Below the pieces are notes generated by a model, which saw nothing but the letters and a program-made list of their open reading frames with translations, ran no database searches and was not told where the DNA came from. A program made the position numbers and the translations under genes. This document shows, in pieces, positions 16,246 through 25,400 of a stretch of DNA of 64,000 nt (positions within the stretch are counted from its first letter, which is position 1; each line of letters starts with the position of its first letter). Source of the DNA: Croceimicrobium hydrocarbonivorans. Its GTDB lineage: Bacteria > Bacteroidota > Bacteroidia > Flavobacteriales > Schleiferiaceae. The stretch covers positions 3,169,501 to 3,233,500 of the forward strand of contig NZ_CP060139.1 of the NCBI RefSeq assembly GCF_014524565.1, given 5' to 3'.

Positions 16246-18042
16246 TTGATTGATAAGCGAATACAATTCTTAAAGGCCCTTCAGGCGAAAGCCGAAAAAG
16301 ACCTAAAGAAATTAAAAATTAAAAGCCGCAACCAAAGTTGGCTGCGCGCCTCAGTGATTATTGCCCTTTTATTGCTTAGCTATTTTGCCATGCAGGGCGA
16401 AGGAAAGCCAGATTGGTTTTGGGCTTGGTTACCAGGCTTGGCTCTATTTTTAGGGATAGTTCGAAGTCATGCTCAAACCCGCGAAAATTTAAAGTTTACC
16501 GATTCATTGTTGGCCATGGCACAGGAAGAATTGGCAGCCCTTAATGGGAAGCGAATTCGTCCTGCTTTTGATTTTAAAGCACCCGCTCAGCATGCCTATG
16601 CCCGTGAACTGGATTTCTTCGGCGAAGGTTCCTTACATCATCATATTAGTAGAGCGAAAACCAGCCCCGGAGCCACTGCTCTGGCTGAGGAAATGTTAGA
16701 GCCCGACTGGCAAAATTGGCAATCCCGTCAAGCCTTTTTTAGCGAGCTGGAAGCGGATGCAGAGTGGCTGATGGAATACCGCGCCCTTAACAATGGGGTG
16801 GAGGATAAAGCTGGACTAAAGGAACAATTGGAAGCCTGGTCGAAGTCAGGTTTTAGTGCCTTCCCCCAATGGTTCTATTTGCCGATGGGGATTGGTTTGG
16901 CAGCACTCTGGTTTTTCTTGATTCGCTTTGCTCTAGAAAGCACCGTGTCAAACTTTTATCCCTTGCTCTATAGTGCCGTATTTAACTTGATTTTGCTTTC
17001 AAGCCGTAGCAAAGTTTTACGTGAACAGCAGCTTAAATTGGGCCGGGTAAGTGAAATTTTATCCGGCTTTAGCCAAATGCTCTTAAAGCTGGAGGCGCGG
17101 GATTTAGAAACGGATTTCGGAAAGGCTTTTAAGGCGCAATATGATTTAAATAGAGGGGTGGGCAAAAAATGGCAGCAACTGTCGGAATTGCTAAATAGCC
17201 TCGATCAAGCGGCTAATGCTATTGCTTTGGTAGTGCTCAACTCCTTATTTCTCTACCACCTTTTTCGTTTAAAAGCGCTTGAAAACTGGCATCGTAAACA
17301 TGCCTCCAGTCTGGGCCAATGGTTAGAGGGAATCTATAAAATGGAAGCCTATTTAAGTTTGGCCAATTATCAGGCGAACCACCCTGATTTTTGTTATCCA
17401 GAACTTAAAGAGGAATTGAAACTGAGCATAAAGTCTCTGGCGCATCCTTTAATCCCAGCCCAGCAAAGGGTAGCCAATGACTTTGAAATGACCGGTCCCA
17501 AATACATTATTCTTACGGGTAGCAATATGAGTGGGAAGAGCACCTTCTTGCGCAGTTTAGGGGTCAACCTAATTTTGGCACAGATGGGAACCAAGGTTTG
17601 TGCAGAGCGCTTCCAGGCTTATCCCTTTCAATTGCTTTCGAGCATGAACCCTCAGGATGATTTGCGCAATGAAACCAGTTATTTCCAAGCCGAGATTTTA
17701 CGTTTACGTGCCCTCTTAGATCGCTTGAATACCGAGCGTTATTCCTTCTTTTTACTAGATGAAATTTTACGGGGCACCAATTCAAATGACAAGCAAAATG
17801 GTACCCGTGGACTATTGCGCCAGATAGAAGGCCGTGAAGCCTGGGGGATAATTGCCACCCATGATGTAGATATAGCACATCTTGCGGATACTAATCCGAA
17901 TTTTAGAGCGGCATTTTTCGAATCCAGAGTGGAGGGTGAAGAGCTGTTGTTCGACTATAAATTACGAGAAGGGATTTGTAAAACTCCCAATGCCAGTCTT
18001 TTAATGCGCCGTTATGGCTTAATTGATGAAGAACAGGCTTAG
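16246..18042 (+). CDS. Membrane-anchored MutS-like ATPase
   Basis: 598 residues. The C-terminal domain is that of MutS: Walker A GSNMSGKST at residues 425-433, Walker B in FFLLDEILRGTNSNDK, and the switch His in IIATHDVDIAHL. The N-terminal half has no mismatch-recognition domain. It carries two hydrophobic segments near residues 27-45 and 49-64 and two more near 212-250, so the protein should sit in the inner membrane. This architecture is known from other Bacteroidota but its role is not established; it is not the mismatch-repair MutS. TTG start 2 bases after the lipoprotein stop; no in-frame ATG precedes the first helix. Confidence 0.82.
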   Translation: MIDKRIQFLKALQAKAEKDLKKLKIKSRNQSWLRASVIIALLLLSYFAMQGEGKPDWFWAWLPGLALFLGIVRSHAQTRENLKFTDSLLAMAQEELAALNGKRIRPAFDFKAPAQHAYARELDFFGEGSLHHHISRAKTSPGATALAEEMLEPDWQNWQSRQAFFSELEADAEWLMEYRALNNGVEDKAGLKEQLEAWSKSGFSAFPQWFYLPMGIGLAALWFFLIRFALESTVSNFYPLLYSAVFNLILLSSRSKVLREQQLKLGRVSEILSGFSQMLLKLEARDLETDFGKAFKAQYDLNRGVGKKWQQLSELLNSLDQAANAIALVVLNSLFLYHLFRLKALENWHRKHASSLGQWLEGIYKMEAYLSLANYQANHPDFCYPELKEELKLSIKSLAHPLIPAQQRVANDFEMTGPKYIILTGSNMSGKSTFLRSLGVNLILAQMGTKVCAERFQAYPFQLLSSMNPQDDLRNETSYFQAEILRLRALLDRLNTERYSFFLLDEILRGTNSNDKQNGTRGLLRQIEGREAWGIIATHDVDIAHLADTNPNFRAAFFESRVEGEELLFDYKLREGICKTPNASLLMRRYGLIDEEQA

Positions 18043-18089
18043 CGAAAAAGCTAAATCCTAATTTATCATTAAGAAGTTCTATGCCTGCA

Positions 18090-18118
18090 TTGGGGCTGCT
18101 CATTTCGGAGTACCTTCG
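18090..18118 (+). promoter_or_regulatory. Promoter of the MATE exporter gene
   Basis: TTG at 18090-18092 and TACCTTCG at 18111-18118 are separated by 18 bases, fitting the Bacteroidota -33/-7 arrangement with one change in TAnnTTTG. The ATG follows 8 bases later at 18127, so the mRNA probably has almost no leader. Confidence 0.55.
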
Positions 18119-18126
18119 CGCCGCAA

Positions 18127-19458
18127 ATGGCAAGAGAAAAACAAAACTTTGGAACCGAATCTCTCGGATTACTTCTTCGTAAACAAGCTATTCCTGCCTC
18201 GGTTGGCATTTTGGTGATGTCGGTGTACGGCATCGTAGACACCCTCTTTGTTGGGCGCTATGTAGGCTCATTAGCCATTGGCGCAATTACGGTTAACCTT
18301 CCCATTACCTTTTTGATTTCCAGCATTGGGATGGCCATTGGTATTGGGGGTGGGTCGGTGCTGTCTCGGGCTATGGGCGAAAATAATCATGGCAAGGTGC
18401 AGCGGACTTTCGGTAACCAGATAGCCCTTACTCTCAGCCTTTCGGTGCTGATTGTTCTCACGGCTTATTTCTTCCAAATTCCTTTATTGCGTTTATTTGG
18501 CGGTAAGGGAGCCGTTTTGGAACCAGCCCTGGCTTACTTTCAAATTTTACTACCAGCCATACCCGCTCTGGCCTGGTCGATGATGGCCAATAATGTGATT
18601 CGGGCCGAGGGCTATCCACGGATCGCCATGTTTACCATGATCATTCCGGCCCTCTCCAATATTATCCTCGATCCCATCTTTATTGTGGGGATGGATATGG
18701 GTATTGAAGGGGCCGCGTGGGCTACCTGTATATCCTATGTGGCTGGTGCTCTTTTTACCCTTATTTACTTTCTTTTTGGGCCCTCAGAGATGAGCTTAAG
18801 CTGGAGCTGCATCAAGCCTTCCTGGTCCTTAATCAAGGAGATCAGTAAACTGGGTTCTGTAACGCTGGCACGACAAGGCACTATTTCATTGCTAAGCGTG
18901 GTGCTCAATAATTCCTTATTTGCCTTTGGAGGCGAAATGGCTCTGGCTTCCTATGGTATTGTGAGTCGCTTATTGATGTTCGTGAACTTCCCGGTATTGG
19001 GAATTACCCAAGGTTATGTGCCCATTTTAGGCTATAACTATGGAGCAAGACTGTACGAAAGAGTTACCCAGATCAGTCGTCTGGCATTTTTCTGGTCTAC
19101 CGGAATTTCGATATTGATCTTTATCCTAATCATGACCTTAACAGAGCCCTTAGTGAGGGTCTTTACCGAAGATGCGGTTTTAATCGCCATGACGGTTCCC
19201 GCTTTGCGCTGGGTTTTTGCAGCAAATCCATTCTTACCCACATCCTTCTTGGGTTCCGCTTATTTCCAAGCTATTGGTCAAGCTCGAAGGGCCTTGATAT
19301 TGGCTTTAAGTAAGCAAGGCTTTTTCCTAATCCCGCTTATTCTAATTCTTCCGCATTGGATGGGAGTAGATGGTATATGGTGGTCCTTCCCCATAGCGGA
19401 TATGGGCTCGGCAGTATTAGCCTGGTGGCTCTTATCTAAAAATCCTTATATCCGATAA
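18127..19458 (+). CDS. MATE-family multidrug/cation exporter
   Basis: 443 residues with about 12 membrane helices in two homologous halves. Diagnostic tracts are PASVGILVMSVYGIVDTLFVG in the first helix region, GIGGGSVLSRAMGE, and WAVTCISYVAG-like WATCISYVAGALFTL. The second half has ITQGYVPILGYNYGA. These are hallmarks of MatE/DinF-type Na+- or H+-coupled efflux proteins of the inner membrane. It has its own promoter with a very short leader, and its stop codon abuts the stop of the convergent repeat-protein gene with no room for a terminator. Substrate unknown. Confidence 0.9.
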   Translation: MAREKQNFGTESLGLLLRKQAIPASVGILVMSVYGIVDTLFVGRYVGSLAIGAITVNLPITFLISSIGMAIGIGGGSVLSRAMGENNHGKVQRTFGNQIALTLSLSVLIVLTAYFFQIPLLRLFGGKGAVLEPALAYFQILLPAIPALAWSMMANNVIRAEGYPRIAMFTMIIPALSNIILDPIFIVGMDMGIEGAAWATCISYVAGALFTLIYFLFGPSEMSLSWSCIKPSWSLIKEISKLGSVTLARQGTISLLSVVLNNSLFAFGGEMALASYGIVSRLLMFVNFPVLGITQGYVPILGYNYGARLYERVTQISRLAFFWSTGISILIFILIMTLTEPLVRVFTEDAVLIAMTVPALRWVFAANPFLPTSFLGSAYFQAIGQARRALILALSKQGFFLIPLILILPHWMGVDGIWWSFPIADMGSAVLAWWLLSKNPYIR

Positions 19459-22400
19459 TTAAGGTTTTAGGCTGATTCGATAATTGTAATTGTAGCCATC
19501 ACTTTCAATACTGAGCAGGTAAATTCCTGCTGCCAATTGCGAAGTATTTAATTCAAGGGATTGGCCATTTAAGGTCCATTTTCCAACCGGACGCCCCGCC
19601 TGATCTATTAATTGTACCTGCGCTTGCATGAAGTTGTTGGCTTCAATTTTCAGGAAGTCCTGCGCGGGATTTGGATAAATTTCAAATGGGGAATAGGCAT
19701 TTTCGTCTAAGCCAATGGGACTTAAGTTTCCTGGACTGGCGACATCACCACCCAAAGAAACATAGGCACCTCGTAAACCATTTACTGCCCGACTGCTAAA
19801 ACTACCCAGGGTATCGAACTCTAAGCTATAGCCGCGCAGCACATCGCTACCTTGATAAGCGGAATAGGCTGCTAAATGACCTTGAGAATCAAAGAGGTGA
19901 ATAGCGTCACCCTGGGCGTTCAAAGAGGCAAAGCCATTGAAATCTCGATCGCGAATTAAAAGGGGGAGATTATTCCCATTTTGTTTCCAATCAAAAATCC
20001 AGGTGGCGGCGAATGGGGCCTGAACATCAGCGAGGATGGCTCTTTCGCCGGGGGCCAGGCTCCAGTTTCCATTAATGCTATGGGCTCCGCTTTGTCCGCT
20101 ACTATTATCCCAACTAAAACCATTCAAGCTGATCGGGATATTTCCATAGTTATAGATTTCAAACCAATCTCCTTGTATCGGCCAAGCCAATCCAGAATTG
20201 GGCATAATTTCACTGATACAGATAGCTACAGAATTGATGGGCGTAAAATCACTGTAAAAACGTGGACGGATAAAATAGCCCTCGGTATAAGGAAGGCTGG
20301 GGTCATTTTGACTTAAGACACCCGTCACTTCAAAGTTTCCAGTGATGGCATTTTGACCGTCAATATCCGTATCGGCATCAATGTGCAAACTCAGGGTATC
20401 AGGGCCATTGGTCATTAATAGGCTAGCTGAATTTCCACTAGCTGGCCAATTAGCTGGGTTTACAAAATGGAGAGGCCCTATTTTGATGATCTGGCTTTCT
20501 TCGCTATCGCGATAGGCGTTTACCAGGATAGGGTTTGGCAGAGGCTTGTTAGCACTGATCCATTTAAGACTATCAGCCATTAAAGTTAAGAGGCCATTGC
20601 TTTGAGCGATTTGCCCGATGAAAACAACTGAATCTCCCAAGCTGGGATTCGAGTAGCCGTTTAGGTCCAGAGGACTGCTAATATGCAGGGCATTAGAGCC
20701 ATCAGCGATGTGAAAATCATATCCGCTACCACCCTTGAAGTCAACACTATTCAACACGCCACTCAATCGGCAGTAAACACTGATAGAATCGGCTAAGCCA
20801 TTGGCTTGTTGGGATGATATATCTGCAATGCTGTAATTAGGGATACTGGGCACATCATTGTCGAGAATACTGATTAGCAGATTAGCCGGACTACCAATTT
20901 GCAATAGACCTTGACTGCTGCTTTGCAATTGGAAGCTAATTTGCTCTGTATTCTCCACTAGCAAATCATCCACGATTTGGAGGTCGAAATAGAGGGTATC
21001 CGAATTCGCTGGAATGGGAAGGTAAAGACTATCATTAGTAGCCAGGGGTAAAGTGCTGAAGTCGGAATTGCTCGCTCCATTTCCTTTAGAAATCAAAATC
21101 AAAGCGGTATCAGCACTGGCATTGCTGGGACTAAGTATTAATGCGATAGGGGTGGTTCCACTGGCTTCAGCTAAAATCAGATTGGAGAGCTCAAAACGAA
21201 TTCCCGGGCTGGGAGGAGGAGCCACACAAGCACCAGCCGTATCGCTGTTAAAGCAACGCACCGGAATAAGCGTATCGGAACTGAAGTTCACTAATTTATT
21301 AGCTCCGTTTTCCCAATTGGTCCCATTGCTGGAATGGAAACGAGCTTTGTATTCGAGCAGAGGTTCCGGGGCATAAATAGTGTAATCGTAAACCAGATCT
21401 CCATCCGGGTCGCTCATTAGGTAAGTGAGGTTAAGGTTGGGGTCCCAATTGCTGAATGCTCCGGCAATGTCTATAGAGTCGGTCAAGGGATTAAAACCGG
21501 TTACATAGTTCATATCAACTTGCAGACTAACAAAGAAGGTGTCGATTACCGGATTACAGGCTCCGAGGAAATCATTGCCAAAACAGCGTACTCCTACAAC
21601 CGTGTCCTTGTTGAAGTTGACTATTTTATTAGCGCCGTTTTCCCAGTTGGTAGAACCGCTTGAATGGTAACGAGCCTTGTATTCTAAGAGCGGTTCGGCA
21701 AAAGCAAATTGACCGGTATAGATAAGGTCTCCATCCGGATCGCTTAATTGATAGTTGGGATCATAAGCTCCATTCCAGTTGCTGAAAAAGCCTGCAATAT
21801 CTACGAAGTCAACGGCCGGATTAAAGCTTGCTTCATTCGATAAATCAACATTTAAGGTCACATTAAAAGTGTCAGGTAAATTGGGGCAGAGGCCCAAAGT
21901 ATCCGAACCAAAACAACGCACGTCAATAGTGGTATCCGACCAGAAAGTCACTGACTTATCCAAGCCTGGTTCCCAGTTCACCCCTTGGGCATTATGATAG
22001 CGGATTTTGTAGTCGAGGGTGGAATCGGGCAGATATAAAGTGATCTCCCAAATGCTGTCGGTATTAGCATCCGTGAGGGCATAAGCTGCATTATAGTTGG
22101 GATCCCAATTGCTAAATGAAGCGGCTAAGTCGATAGAATCTAAAGCCGGATTAAAGTCTTTTTCATTGCTGAGGTCCACTTGCAGAGTGACATAGAAGGA
22201 GTCAATTTGCGCAGGGCAGTTACCTAAAGTATCGCTGCTAAAACAACGCAGAGGAACTACAGTATCACCACTAAAGTTGACCGTCTTATTACCGCCCTGT
22301 TCCCAATTGGTGGTGCCGCCCGAATGGAAACGGGCTTTGTATTCTAAGATCGGTTCGGCAAAGGCGAATTGAGCTGTGTAGATCAGGTCATTGTCGGGAT

Positions 22401-25400
22401 CAGTCAAAGCATAGTTTGCATTGTAGTTGGGATCCCAATTGCTAAAGGCGCCGGCAATATCAACCTGATCGGAAGTCGGATCAAATCCAGCTTCGGCTGA
22501 TAGATCCACTTGTATAGTCACATTAAAAGTATCGGGAATATTGGGGCAAAGGCCCAAAGTATCCGAACCAAAGCAACGCACGGCTATGGTGGTATCCGAC
22601 CAGAAAGTTACCGATTTATCCAAGCCTGGTTCCCAGTTCACGCCATTGGCATTATGAAAGCGGATTTTATAATCGAGGGTAGAGTCGGGTAGGTAAAGAG
22701 TGATTTCCCAGATGCTGTCGGTATTGGCATCAGTTAAAGCATAGGTAGTATTATAATTAGGGTCCCAGTTGGTGAAGGCTGCTGCCAGATCGATAGAATC
22801 TAAAGCTGGATTAAAGTCCTTTTCATTACTGAGATCCACTTGCAAAGTGACATAAAAGGAATCAATTTGCGCATGGCAGTTCCCCAGAGTATCCGAACTA
22901 AAACAACGTACCGGAACTACAGTATCGCCATTAAAGTTGACCGTTTTATTGCCGCCTTGTTCCCAATTAGTGATGCCACTGGAGTGAAAGCGAGCTTTGT
23001 ATTCTAAGAGCGGTTCGGGGAAGGCAAATTGAGCGGTGTAGATCAAATCATTGTCAGGATCACTGAGTTGATAAGCTGCATTATAAGCCGGATCCCAATT
23101 GCTAAAAGCACCGGCGATATCTACCTGGTCAGTGCTGGGATCAAATCCAGCTTCAGCTGATAGATCTACTTGCAAAGTGACATTGAAAGTATCGGGAATA
23201 TTGGGACATAGGCCCAAGGTATCCGAACCAAAACAACGCACGTCAATGGTGGTATCGGACCAAAAAGTTACCGATTTATCCAAGCCTGGTTCCCAGTTCA
23301 CCCCATTGGCATTATGAAAGCGGATTTTGTAGTCCAGCGTAGAATCGGGTAGGTATAAGGTGATTTCCCAAATGCTATCGGTATTAGCATCCGTGAGGGC
23401 ATAAGCTACATTATAGTTGGGGTTCCAGTTGGTGAAACTGGCTGCCAAATCAATCGAGTCCAACAATGGATTAAAGTCCTTTTCATTACTAAGATCTACT
23501 TGCAGGGTGACATAGAAGGAATCAATTTGCGCCGGGCAGTTACCCAGGGTGTCGGAACCAAAACAACGAACCGGAACTACAGTATCGCCACTAAAGTTGA
23601 CGGTCTTATTGCCACCCTGTTCCCAATTAGTGATACCACCGGCATGGAAGCGGGCCTTGTATTCTAATATCGGTTCGGCAAAGGCAAATTGAGCGGTGTA
23701 GATCAGGTCATTGTCGGGATCACTGAGTTGATAAGCAGCATTATAAGCCGGATCCCAATTGCTAAAGTCACCGGCAATGTCTACTTGATCGGTAGTCGGA
23801 TCAAATCCAGCTTCGGCGGACAGATCTACTTGTACAGTCACATTGAAAGTATCGGGAATATTAGGGCAGAAGCCCAAGGTATCCGAACCAAAACAACGCA
23901 CGGCAATGGTGGTATCCGACCAAAAGGTCACCGACTTATCCAAGCCTGGTTCCCAGTTTACCCCATTGGCATTATGAAAACGGATTTTGTAATCTAGGGT
24001 AGAGTCAGGAAGGTAAAGAGTAATCTCCCAGATGCTGTCGGTATTGGCGTCGGAGAGGGCGTAAGCTGCATTATAGTTGGGGTTCCAGTTGGTGAAGCTG
24101 GCTGCCAAATCAATCGAGTCCAATAATGGATTAAAGTCCTTTTCGTTGCTGAGGTCTACTTGCAAAGTGACATAGAAGGAGTCAATTTGAGCCGGGCAGT
24201 TACCTAAAGTATCGCTGCTAAAACAACGCACTGGAACTACCGTATCGCCATTAAAGTTGACAATTTTATTAGCGCCCTGTTCCCAATTGGTAATGCCGCT
24301 GGAATGGAAACGAGCTTTGTATTCTAAGTTCGGTTCAGCAAAGGCAAATTGGGCGGTGTAGATCAGATCATTGTCGGGATCACTGAGTTGATATGCAGCA
24401 TTATAAGCCGGATCCCAATTACTAAAAGCACCAGCGATATCTACTAGATCGCTAGTCGGATCAAATCCAGCTTCGGCTGATAGATCCACTTGTATAGTCA
24501 CATTAAAAGTATCGGGAATAAAAGGGCAAAGACCCAGGGTATCTGAACCAAAACAACGCACGGCTATGGTGGTATCCGACCAGAAAGTCACTGACTTGTC
24601 CAGACCTGGTTCCCAGTTTACCCCATTGGCATTATGAAAACGGATTTTGTAATCTAGGGTAGAGTCAGGAAGGTAAAGAGTAATCTCCCAGATGCTGTCG
24701 GTATTGGCGTCGGAGAGGGCGTAAGCTGCATTATAGTTGGGGTTCCAGTTGGTGAAGCTGGCTGCCAAATCAATCGAGTCCAATAATGGATTAAAGTCCT
24801 TTTCGTTGCTGAGGTCTACTTGCAAAGTGACATAGAAGGAGTCAATTTGCGCCGGGCAGTAACCTAAAGTATCGCTGCTAAAACAACGCACTGGAACTAC
24901 CGTATCCCCATTAAAGTTGACGATTTTATTAGCGCCCTGTTCCCAATTGGTGATACCGTTTGAGTGGAAACGTGCTTTGTATTCTAAGAGCGGTTCAGGA
25001 AATGCAAATTGGGCGGTGTAGACCAAGTCATTGTCGGGATCAGTCAAAGCATAGTTTGCATTGTAGTTGGGATCCCAATTGCTAAAGTTGCCGGCAATAT
25101 CTACTTGATCGCTAGTCGGATCAAATCCAGCTTCAGCAGATAGATCCACTTGTACAGTCACATTAAAAGTATCGGGAATAAAAGGGCAGAGGCCCAATGT
25201 ATCCGATCCAAAACAACGCACGGCAATGGTGGTGTCTGACCAGAAAGTTACTGACTTATCCAAGCCCGGTTCCCAGTTCACCCCATTGGCATTATGAAAG
25301 CGGATTTTGTAATCGAGGGTAGAGTCAGGTAGGTAAAGAGTAATCTCCCAGATGCTATCGGTGTTAGCGTCAGTTAAAGCATAGGTAGTATTATAATTAG

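Noticed and set aside
16246-18042. Mismatch-repair MutS (mutS)
   Set aside because: Only the ATPase part matches; the mismatch-recognition domain is absent and membrane segments are present.
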